Origin: Flavobacterium johnsoniae UW101
GTDB lineage: Bacteria > Bacteroidota > Bacteroidia > Flavobacteriales > Flavobacteriaceae
Length of the DNA: 64,000 bases
Reading direction: 5' to 3'
Assembly (NCBI RefSeq): GCF_000016645.1
Contig: NC_009441.1
Span: 4,092,001 to 4,156,000, forward strand
Part shown: positions 56,701 through 64,000 of the stretch, piece after piece
How the letters are laid out: the number at the start of each line of letters is the position of its first letter
Position numbering within the stretch: position 1 is the first letter of the stretch
Position numbers and translations under genes: made by a program
Notes under the pieces: model-generated
Databases searched by the model: none
Seen by the model: only the letters and a program-made list of their open reading frames with translations
What the model was told of the DNA's origin: nothing

Positions 56701-59700
56701 GTTTGCTTCATTAAACTGAACACTCGCAAAAGTTGGTGCATTTACCAAACAGAAGTTTTGAGTGCCTGCTGTTACTAATGTTGGTGTGCCAGGATCGCTT
56801 ACATTGATCGTTACCGCTAATCTTACCGCGCTTTCACAGCCTGATGTTGGATCGCTGATGGCTGCATAATATGTACCGCTTGTTAAAGCTGTTGTTGATG
56901 GAATCGCTGTTCCGCCTGTTAATGCTGTGTACCAAACAATGTTTGCTTCATTAAACTGAACACTTGCAAAAGTCGGTGCATTTACCAAACAGAAGTTTTG
57001 TGTGCCTGCTGTTACTAATGTTGGTGTGCCAGGATCGCTTACATTGATTGTTACTGCCAATCTTACTGCGCTTTCACAGCCTGTTGTTGGATCACTGATC
57101 GCTGCGTAATATGTACCGCTTGTTAAAGCTGTTGTCGATGGAATCGCTGTTCCGCCTGTTAATGCTGTGTACCAAACAATGTTGGCTTCATTAAACTGAA
57201 CACTCGCAAAAGTCGGTGCATTTACCAAACAGAAGTTTTGAGTGCCTGCAGTTACTAAAGTCGGTGTGCCAGGATCGCTTACATTGATTGTTACCGCCAA
57301 TCTTACTGCGCTTTCACAGCCTGTTGCCGGATCGCTGATAGCAGCATAATATGTACCGCTTGTTAAAGCTGTTGTCGATGGAATCGCTGTTCCGCCTGTT
57401 AATGCTGTGTACCAAACAATATTGGCTTCATTAAACTGAACACTGGCAAAAGTTGGTGCATTTACCAAACAGAAGTTTTGAGTGCCTGCCGTTACTAATG
57501 TTGGTGTGCCCGGATCGTTAACATTGATCGTTACTGCCAATCTTACTGCGCTTTCACAGCCTGTTGTTGGATCATTGATTGCTGCATAATATGTACCGCT
57601 TGTTAAAGCTGTTGTCGATGGAATCGCTGTTCCGCCTGTTAATGCTGTGTACCAAACAATATTAGTTTCATTAAACTGAATACTTGCAAAAGTCGGTGCA
57701 TTTACCAAACAGAAGTTTTGTGTTCCTGCTGTTACTAATGTTGGTGTTCCCGGATCACTTACATTGATTGTTACTGCCAATCTTACTGCACTTTCACAGC
57801 CTGTTGTTGGATCACTGATAGCAGCGTAATATGTACCGCTTGTTAAAGCTGTTGTTGATGGAATCGCTGTTCCGCCTGTTAATGCTGTATACCAAACAAT
57901 GTTGGCTTCATTAAACTGAACACTCGCAAAAGTCGGTGCATTTACCAAACAGAAGTTTTGAGTGCCTGCTGTTACTAATGTTGGTGTGCCAGGATCGCTT
58001 ACATTGATTGTTACCGCCAATCTTACTGCGCTTTCACAGCCTGTTGCCGGATCGCTGATAGCAGCATAATATGTACCGCTTGTTAAAGCTGTTGTCGATG
58101 GAATCGCTGTTCCGCCTGTTAATGCTGTGTACCAAACAATATTGGCTTCATTAAACTGAACACTGGCAAAAGTTGGTGCATTTACCAAACAGAAGTTTTG
58201 AGTGCCTGCCGTTACTAATGTTGGTGTGCCCGGATCATTAACATTGATCGTTACTGCCAATCTTACTGCGCTTTCACAGCCTGTTGTTGGATCATTGATT
58301 GCTGCATAATATGTACCGCTTGTTAAAGCTGTTGTCGATGGAATCGCTGTTCCGCCTGTTAATGCTGTGTACCAAACAATGTTGGCTTCATTAAATTGAA
58401 CACTGGCAAAAGTCGGTGCATTTACCAAACAGAAGTTTTGAGTGCCTGCTGTTACTAATGTTGGTGTACCAGGATCGCTTACATTGATTGTTACCGCCAA
58501 TCTTACTGCGCTTTCACAGCCTGTTGCCGGATCGCTGATAGCAGCATAATATGTACCGCTTGTCAATACATCAGTTGATGGAATCGCTGTTCCGCCTGTT
58601 AATGCTGTGTACCAAACAATGTTAGCTTCATTAAACTGAACACTGGCAAAAGTTGGTGCATTTACCAAACAGAAGTTTTGAGTTCCTGCTGTTACTAATG
58701 TTGGTGTGCCAGGATCGTTAACATTTACTGTTACGGCTAATCTTGTTGAACTTTCACATAAAGTAACAGGATCAATATGACCTACATAATAAACTCCAGT
58801 TGTTAAGGCATCTGTTAAAGCAATTGGAGTTCCTCCAGTTGCAGCAGTATACCATGCAATATTAGACTCATTTAGTAAAATACTCGCAAAAGTCGGTGCA
58901 TTTACCAAACAGAAGTTTTGATCTCCCGGATTTGTTAATGTTGGTGTACTTGGATCACTAATAATGATTACTGCATCCTGTAATGTTCCTGCTAGATTTT
59001 CACAAGTATTAGCACTTGCAACAGCAGCATAATATGTTATTGGGCTTACTGCTTTTGTTAAACCTACTGCAGTTAAAACACCTGTAACCGGATCAATTGT
59101 ATAAGTAACGCCGGCTATAACTGCACCATTTGTTATTGGCTGTGTTTTAGCTGCATCTAAATACCAGGTAAATACCGGATTTGTTAATGTTGGTGCAGTT
59201 GGAGTTAACGAAGCAGGTACATCGTGACAAACTGTTATATCATCAACTACTATATCATTTGCAATTGAAGGAGGCAGAATTGTAAACGTAATTTGTTTTC
59301 TATCTGCTGCAACTGTTTCACAAAATTGATCTGAACTAACTCCTACATAATAGGTATAAGTTCCCGGAGTTAATCCGTTTACTATTAATTGTGCAGTTGT
59401 TTCTCCCGGAATTAACTGACTTGTAGTTCCGTTAAAGCTATACCAATAGTAAACTGGATTAGTTACAACTGGTGTTCCGCTTAAACTTGTTGCTAAAGTT
59501 ACTGTTCCTGAAGGAGAACAAATTGACGTTGTAGTTCCGCCGTTTAAAGTAATATCTGTTAAAGCATTTACCGGAGCTGAAGCTTTTACTTCAACAGTAA
59601 CTTCACCTCTTGTAAAGGCTTCACAGCCATAACGTACCGGCTGTACATAATATTTATAAATTCCTGCTGTTAAATTGGCCGGAACTGTAAAACTTGGTCC

Positions 59701-62700
59701 TGTTGCAACCGAAGCTCCTCCTGTTGGCGAATCGTACCAAATATAAGTTGAACAGGCTTCTTCGGGTATTTGAAGTGTTATCGTTGAACCCGGACAGACT
59801 ATTATTTTATTTTGAGGGTCAGCTCCTACAACTGTTGTATTAGCTACTCTTTCTACGGTATGTACTCGTAAGAAATCTAAAACTCCTGCAACTCCTCCAA
59901 AACGAATTCTTACTCTGTCATAAGATTCTGTTGGTGAAGAAACCAAAACCATTGCCATTGTATTTCCCGGCAATAATCTTAAACTTAATAATGTACTAGT
60001 ATTTTGAATTGGTGCTCCAACTGGAACACTTCCTAAATAACGCTGAATTGAAAATCCAGTCAATAAGTTAACATCTAAAAGTGTTCCTGGTTTTGAAACA
60101 ACAATTCTTAATGTATCACTTACAACTGAAGGTGTTTTAAATTCTACAGTTAAATCTGATGCAGCAGCTACACCAATTGTACTATACATTGTAGCAAAAG
60201 TGGTAATATCATTGTCAGCAATATTCCATGCATCACTTACCCCTACAGTTGCTGTAACTGCCCCAACTGGAAGTCCCATATCTGTTGCTCCATAGAAAAT
60301 ATCACGAATATCTCCCGGAGTACATGCTACAGATGGAACTGATGTATTATAATGAGCATCGAATACTTTTGTATTTTGGGCAACACTTAAAACAGAAGCC
60401 GACTGAATACGAATTCCATCATAAGCTTGTGGTCCAGATGCATCTGAAGGAACAAAAGTGAACTCATAAGTATTATCTCCTGAAATTAAGTTCAATAAAG
60501 ATCCCGATACTGACTGCATTGCTCCAATATCAACACCTCCAATAGTTCCAATTACTGATAAATTTTGACCAACAGCCAATAAGCTGTATTCTGATCCAAG
60601 TTTAATCGTTACCGGTGTTCCTTTAGTAATAACACTTGGCCAGGTTAAATTCTGCCATGTTGTACCTACTCCTAAAAGTCCTAAACCTGTAGTAATTGTA
60701 GAATAAGTCTGTGGGTTTCCGTCAACTGCACTTCCTCCATTAGTAACATTTCCAGTAACTATTGAACCAGATGTCTGTACCGTTGCATAAACTCTTTCTG
60801 TTAATGATTTACAACTGCTAAGGTTTATAACGTTAATTATTTTTGTTGCAGTTGCTGTACAAGTTCCGTCATTAGCCACTGCCGTATAAGTATAAACTCC
60901 CGGTGTATTTAATGCACCTGTTGATGTTCCTGGCAAAGCATTTCCCTGTGGATCAAACCAAGTGATTGGCGCTGTAGAAGTTGCTTGTAAAGTAACATTT
61001 GTACCTACATTTACAGATTCCTGTGGATTCGTTACCACTATACTTGGTAAAGCATTGATCGTAACTGCTACAGTTTGTCTAACAGAAGGACAAGTATCAC
61101 CAGTAAGCTGGGCTTCAATTGAATAATTCCCGCCTACAGTAATATTTGAAGCAACATCTGAAGTAATTACATTATTTGAAGGATCATAGAAAGTATAAGT
61201 AGTATTTCCTGTTGAATCAAAGTTAGTAATTGCGTTTCTTAAATTAGCACTTCCACAACCTGTCAAAGCAGCATTAACTGTCAAAGTAGTTGTTGAAGGT
61301 AAATTTACTGTAACTTCTTTTAATGAACCGTTTACATTTTCACAAGTACCTCCGTTTAAAATAGAAACAAAATAATTGGTTCCAGAAGCAGTTACACCTG
61401 TCAATGAAAGTGCTCCCGTAATAGGATCTATTGCAAATGTTACACCGCGAATTACGCTTCCGTTGACAATTTGAGTTGTTTTATTTTGATCTGTATAATA
61501 TCTAAATTCTGCTCCTGCAATAGTTGTTGTTGGAGCTATAACAGCCTGTCCTGTACAAGTAGCTTCAACCGGGGTTGCAACTACAACATCAGAATCTGTA
61601 GGAAGTGGCAACACGGTTACCGTAACTCCCTGACGTAAGCTGTTCTCGCAAGTACCGCCTCGTGTTCCTTGTAAATAAAAAGTTGTCGTAGAAGTTAATG
61701 CAGCAGTTGGATTAACTGCAACAATATTTCCTCCTGTTGGAGCATCATACCAGGTAAAAGTTTCTGTTCCTGTAGAAGATGCTGTTAAAGAAGCAGTCTG
61801 ACCAGAACAAATTGGATTTGCAGCACCAGTTACAGTTGCATTTGGAAATCTGTATGCAGCCTGATAAATGTATAAATTACTTAATACTGTAGCCAGACCT
61901 CCTAATCTTACTTCAATTCGATCAAATGCAGCTGCTGTAGTAAAGCTTGCTTTAAATTTATTTCCTGACAACAATTGAATATTCAATAAATTGTTATTGA
62001 CAGAAATTCTATCGTTGTTGTAAGTTGCTCCGTTATAAGTTGCCAAAGTAATATTAGATAAAAGACTGATATCTAAAAGACCTCCCGGAACTTCTAATTC
62101 CACATCAATAATATCTCCTGCCTGACCCGGATTAGCAAAAATCAATTGCTGCTGGATGAATCCTCCTACTCCAAGCGGTACAGAAAGATGTGCATACGAA
62201 TTAATATTACCATCTACAGAATCATTTGGAGTAAGAGCTGTACATAAACCACATAATACACCATCTGTAGATGTTGTCTGTGTACCAGCTTGCAAACAAG
62301 TACTTGTATTAGCTATTACGATAACATTAATTACACCTCTTGTTAAATTAGTACAATCAGTACCCACATTAACAGCTTCAACGTAATACGTTTTATTAGC
62401 AGTTAAAGCCGGGCTAGGTGTAAAAGTTGTTGTATCAAATGCAACAGAAGCGCCGCCAGTTGGTACATCATACCAATTGTATCTAACACCCGCCACCGGA
62501 TTCTGAACAGACAAAGTAATAGTTTGTCCAGATTGTATAATTATATCTGTTGACGCAAAAGTTGGTACCGCAGGCAAAGGATTAATTGTCAGCGGAACCG
62601 CAGTACGAGTTGGAGTTGAACAACCACCTATAACTGCTTCTACATAATATGTTATATTAGCAGTTAAAGCCGGCGTTGTAAACGCCGTTCCTGTAAATAC

Positions 62701-64000
62701 TAAATTACCTCCCGTTGCTGCATCGTACCAATTATAAGTAGTACCTGCAACTGGTGCATCAACTGTTAAAGTTGTAGACTGTCCGTTACAAATGGTCGAT
62801 GGTGATGGAGTAACTGTAGGCAGTACAGGATTTTGTATCAATACCTGAACTGGATTTCTTTCACTATTTACACAACCATTTCTTGTTATTTCAACATAAT
62901 ATGTTGTTGGTGCTGTTAAAGCCGGAGTTGTAAACGCAGCTGTAGATGCTAACGAAGTTCCTCCTGTAGCTGTATTATACCAATTCACAGTTTCACCTAC
63001 CGCAAGAGCCGCAGTTAATGTTGTAGTCGCTCCACTGCAAATAGTTGTATTTCCTGTAATTACAGGCGCTTTATATCTGTAAGTTGTCTGATAAATATCA
63101 GCTGTAGTTAAAACTGTTGCTAAACCTCCTAATCGAATTTCAACACGATCAAAATTAGCTCCTGCAACTACACTGGCTCTAAAACGATTTCCTGATAATA
63201 ATTGAAGTGTAATTAACGGATTATTAATAGCAATTCTGTCATTATTATAAGTTGCACCGTTATAAGTTGCCAAACTTACGGCTCCTAATAAAGAAAGATC
63301 TGCAATACCGCCTGGTAATTCTAACTCCACATCTACAATATCACCTGCTTTTCCAGGATTATTAAATTGTAATGTCTGTTGAATCCATCCGTTAATTAAT
63401 CCAACCGGAACACTAAGTCTCGCTGCTGTAGCAGGATTTCCATCTACAGAATTATTCGGATTTGTAGAACTACACAGTAGACACAATCCGTTTTGAACCG
63501 TTAACTGACTGCTAGCTTCAAGACATCCGCCTAAAGCAGCTGGTTGAACCGTTACAGTAACCGGTACTCTGGCAGCACTAGGACATAAACCGTTCGGGCT
63601 TTGTGCTTCTACATAATATATTTTTGTTGCTGTTAAAATTGGCGTTGTAAAAGTGGCTGTGTTTGCAGCAACCGCTGTTCCGCCTGTGGCAACATCATAC
63701 CAATTTAATTGAACTCCTGGTTCAGAAGATGTCGCTGTTAAAGTAGCATTCTGACCTGATTGAATAGTAACACTTTGTGTTAAAACAGTTGGCGTTGCCG
63801 GCACTGCTGTCGAAACAACATTTACAGCTGTACGAGTTGGGCTCACACAACTTCCTATAGAACCTCCAACATAAAAAGTGGTTGTTCCTAATGAAACCGT
63901 AGGAGAATAAGTTGTTCCTGATGCAAGAGCAGTTCCGCCGGTTGGTCCGGAATACCAGGAATATGTTGTTCCCGGAATAGGATTTAAAAGTGTCAAGGTT
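53749..64000 (-). CDS. Giant T9SS type B surface adhesin (SprB-like architecture), N-terminus outside window
   Basis: More than 3,415 residues are visible and the frame stays open to the right edge. In order: Ig-like domains with xxWYDxATGG motifs; four ~150-residue modules with a conserved S-V-D-G-N motif (see separate entry); further Ig-like domains; 13 near-identical 80-residue repeats (55600-58719) flanked by diverged copies; a DUF11-type domain (ITNVVDNPTPNFGEHVTFTITVNN); and a C-terminal gliding-associated domain from about 54030 (EFTPNNDGANDLFRIDCIE ... GTYFYVITIGDG). It should be exported by the type IX system and displayed on the surface with the adjacent PorP/SprF and OmpA proteins, for adhesion or gliding. 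Confidence 0.95.
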   Translation of the reverse strand, partial: TLTLLNPIPGTTYSWYSGPTGGTALASGTTYSPTVSLGTTTFYVGGSIGSCVSPTRTAVNVVSTAVPATPTVLTQSVTIQSGQNATLTATSSEPGVQLNWYDVATGGTAVAANTATFTTPILTATKIYYVEAQSPNGLCPSAARVPVTVTVQPAALGGCLEASSQLTVQNGLCLLCSSTNPNNSVDGNPATAARLSVPVGLINGWIQQTLQFNNPGKAGDIVDVELELPGGIADLSLLGAVSLATYNGATYNNDRIAINNPLITLQLLSGNRFRASVVAGANFDRVEIRLGGLATVLTTADIYQTTYRYKAPVITGNTTICSGATTTLTAALAVGETVNWYNTATGGTSLASTAAFTTPALTAPTTYYVEITRNGCVNSERNPVQVLIQNPVLPTVTPSPSTICNGQSTTLTVDAPVAGTTYNWYDAATGGNLVFTGTAFTTPALTANITYYVEAVIGGCSTPTRTAVPLTINPLPAVPTFASTDIIIQSGQTITLSVQNPVAGVRYNWYDVPTGGASVAFDTTTFTPSPALTANKTYYVEAVNVGTDCTNLTRGVINVIVIANTSTCLQAGTQTTSTDGVLCGLCTALTPNDSVDGNINSYAHLSVPLGVGGFIQQQLIFANPGQAGDIIDVELEVPGGLLDISLLSNITLATYNGATYNNDRISVNNNLLNIQLLSGNKFKASFTTAAAFDRIEVRLGGLATVLSNLYIYQAAYRFPNATVTGAANPICSGQTASLTASSTGTETFTWYDAPTGGNIVAVNPTAALTSTTTFYLQGTRGGTCENSLRQGVTVTVLPLPTDSDVVVATPVEATCTGQAVIAPTTTIAGAEFRYYTDQNKTTQIVNGSVIRGVTFAIDPITGALSLTGVTASGTNYFVSILNGGTCENVNGSLKEVTVNLPSTTTLTVNAALTGCGSANLRNAITNFDSTGNTTYTFYDPSNNVITSDVASNITVGGNYSIEAQLTGDTCPSVRQTVAVTINALPSIVVTNPQESVNVGTNVTLQATSTAPITWFDPQGNALPGTSTGALNTPGVYTYTAVANDGTCTATATKIINVINLSSCKSLTERVYATVQTSGSIVTGNVTNGGSAVDGNPQTYSTITTGLGLLGVGTTWQNLTWPSVITKGTPVTIKLGSEYSLLAVGQNLSVIGTIGGVDIGAMQSVSGSLLNLISGDNTYEFTFVPSDASGPQAYDGIRIQSASVLSVAQNTKVFDAHYNTSVPSVACTPGDIRDIFYGATDMGLPVGAVTATVGVSDAWNIADNDITTFATMYSTIGVAAASDLTVEFKTPSVVSDTLRIVVSKPGTLLDVNLLTGFSIQRYLGSVPVGAPIQNTSTLLSLRLLPGNTMAMVLVSSPTESYDRVRIRFGGVAGVLDFLRVHTVERVANTTVVGADPQNKIIVCPGSTITLQIPEEACSTYIWYDSPTGGASVATGPSFTVPANLTAGIYKYYVQPVRYGCEAFTRGEVTVEVKASAPVNALTDITLNGGTTTSICSPSGTVTLATSLSGTPVVTNPVYYWYSFNGTTSQLIPGETTAQLIVNGLTPGTYTYYVGVSSDQFCETVAADRKQITFTILPPSIANDIVVDDITVCHDVPASLTPTAPTLTNPVFTWYLDAAKTQPITNGAVIAGVTYTIDPVTGVLTAVGLTKAVSPITYYAAVASANTCENLAGTLQDAVIIISDPSTPTLTNPGDQNFCLVNAPTFASILLNESNIAWYTAATGGTPIALTDALTTGVYYVGHIDPVTLCESSTRLAVTVNVNDPGTPTLVTAGTQNFCLVNAPTFASVQFNEANIVWYTALTGGTAIPSTDVLTSGTYYAAISDPATGCESAVRLAVTINVSDPGTPTLVTAGTQNFCLVNAPTFASVQFNEANIVWYTALTGGTAIPSTTALTSGTYYAAINDPTTGCESAVRLAVTINVNDPGTPTLVTAGTQNFCLVNAPTFASVQFNEANIVWYTALTGGTAIPSTTALTSGTYYAAISDPATGCESAVRLAVTINVSDPGTPTLVTAGTQNFCLVNAPTFASVQFNEANIVWYTALTGGTAIPSTTALTSGTYYAAISDPTTGCESAVRLAVTINVSDPGTPTLVTAGTQNFCLVNAPTFASIQFNETNIVWYTALTGGTAIPSTTALTSGTYYAAINDPTTGCESAVRLAVTINVNDPGTPTLVTAGTQNFCLVNAPTFASVQFNEANIVWYTALTGGTAIPSTTALTSGTYYAAISDPATGCESAVRLAVTINVSDPGTPTLVTAGTQNFCLVNAPTFASVQFNEANIVWYTALTGGTAIPSTTALTSGTYYAAISDPTTGCESAVRLAVTINVSDPGTPTLVTAGTQNFCLVNAPTFASVQFNEANIVWYTALTGGTAIPSTTALTSGTYYAAISDPTSGCESAVRLAVTINVSDPGTPTLVTAGTQNFCLVNAPTFASVQFNEANIVWYTALTGGTAIPSTTALTSGTYYAAISDPTSGCESAVRLAVTINVSDPGTPTLVTAGTQNFCLVNAPTFASVQFNETNIVWYTALTGGTAIPSTDVLTSGTYYAAISDPATGCESAVRLAVTINVSDPGTPTLVTAGTQNFCLVNAPTFASVQFNETNIVWYTALTGGTAIPSTTALTSGTYYAAISDPATGCESAVRLAVTINVNDPGTPTLVTAGTQNFCLVNAPTFASVQFNEANIVWYTALTGGTAIPSTTALTSGTYYAAISDPATGCESAVRLAVTINVNDPGTPTLVTAGTQNFCLVNAPTFASVQFNEANIVWYTALTGGTAIPSTTALTSGTYYAAISDPATGCESNTRLSVSVNVTDPVTPTTSNASQTFCSGTTPTVASIQVNEANVIWFSTPTGGTPIASTTALASGTYYGAILDPATGCSSSVRLPIAVTVGNTINPTTNNASQTFCSTAVPTVANIQVNESGVTWFSSAAGGTAIPANTPLVSGLYYGNIVDPVTGCESSTRLVVTVTVSDPSPTPTTTDTTQDFCTLNTPTIASIQVNEANVIWYSTAAGGTPIPSTTALATGTYYGAVASTINCENPVRLAVAVTVNTPGTVTTPKTTQTFCLSALPTIASILVNEPNVVFYATATGGTPLAPNTALTAATYYATLLSNTTNGCESAGRLGITVNFENDALVQLTTNDDTPCVFKGVTYSIANGKSDYVWTITNGTILSGGGNADGTVTVSWSDIGPGRVEVSYINNCNENTTKFLNVNVATCSDITITNVVDNPTPNFGEHVTFTITVNNVGEGSFINTIVSEILPSGYDLVSFNTTGGTYDPATQLWTIPALASGQSLVLTIVAEVLPSGNYLNVAAIEISTPLDVDAANNSASASVEPICLTVYNEFTPNNDGANDLFRIDCIESYPNNELKVFNRYGALVYSKQHYENDWDGTANVSGVVNRGDMLPTGTYFYVITIGDGTVKKGWLSIMR
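55600..58719 (-). repeat. 13 tandem 240-bp repeats in the adhesin gene
   Basis: Thirteen consecutive 80-codon units of the type (S/N)DPGTPTLVTAGTQNFC.. with an exact 240-bp period. Units vary at only a few positions (EAN/ETN, TTAL/TDVL, ISDP/INDP, PATG/PTTG/PTSG). A diverged unit precedes and several follow. Confidence 0.95.
59835..63525 (-). other. Four discoidin-like modules inside the adhesin
   Basis: Approximate positions: 63063-63525, 61837-62298, 60335-60813 and 59835-60330. The first two are clearly homologous (Cys-rich start, SVDGN, DIVDVELELPGG / DIIDVELEVPGG, TYNGATYNNDRI, FDR(V/I)E(V/I)RLGGLATVL). The other two keep the AVDGN or IADND motif and the YDGIRIQ / YDRVRIRFGG end. The pattern resembles carbohydrate-binding discoidin or jelly-roll folds; no family is assigned. 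Confidence 0.6.

Noticed and set aside
55600..58719. Regular repeat array considered as a CRISPR or satellite
   Set aside because: Period 240 bp, in frame, no spacers; it encodes protein domains of the adhesin.

Overview
The window is a low-GC piece of chromosome from a member of the Bacteroidota, almost certainly Flavobacterium or a close relative. The grounds are: promoters of the TTTG / TAnnTTTG type, A-rich spacers instead of Shine-Dalgarno boxes, a giant surface protein with a gliding-associated (type B) type IX secretion C-terminal domain beside a PorP/SprF gene, a Bacteroidota-type omega subunit, PorD, RprXY, and a Bacteroides-like arginine gene set. I see no tRNA, rRNA, CRISPR array, prophage or intact insertion sequence.

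Layout. 1-1707: two overlapping genes for membrane proteins (DUF2157-like). 1794-13166: a minus-strand arginine/proline operon read as GNAT, argG, argC, argD, proA, proB, argF', argB, argE, argH. It starts at a strong promoter near 13140, has a leader of about 320 nt with a three-way-junction RNA fold, and ends in a terminator at 1797. It contains no classical argA or argJ; the leading GNAT is the natural candidate for the first step, and the transcarbamylase carries Ser where acetyl- and succinyl-specific enzymes differ. 13311-22000: an exported M1 peptidase, then small genes (mutarotase-like, GNAT, DUF3575, VF530, beta-barrel, smpB, a lipoprotein), an HTH-Fic protein that has lost its catalytic His, and pcm. 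22148-29349: a plus-strand run of housekeeping and accessory genes (Gfo/Idh, 3-hydroxyacyl-CoA dehydrogenase, yggS, a four-helix-bundle gene inside a direct repeat, DnaQ/GIY-YIG, K+ channel with a zinc ribbon, miaA, acyl-ACP thioesterase).

29564-33538: a compact five-gene minus-strand operon containing rtcB (RNA ligase) and prfH (GGQ release-factor homologue) with three little-known partners: a Lys/Arg-rich protein, a double zinc-ribbon protein and a TPR protein. This fits an rRNA-repair/ribosome-rescue module and is the most interesting system here. 33539-34176 holds a 27-codon gene with its own promoter and terminator, and a structured repeat.

34177-50574: core genes: glycosyltransferase, coaE and rprX-rprY; fabV; recN, porD, coaBC, rpoZ and bamD; dapA and DUF6913; a 5'-nucleotidase split over two genes; ligA. 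50741-50817 may encode a small RNA. 50821-64000: a T9SS surface module of OmpA/PD40 protein, PorP/SprF protein and a giant adhesin (over 3,400 residues, N-terminus outside the window) with 13 near-identical 240-bp repeats.

Non-coding DNA is unusual throughout: most gaps in the arginine operon, and several elsewhere, carry imperfect palindromes built of short iterated words, different at each site, plus larger hairpin elements at 27510, 29395 and 33945.
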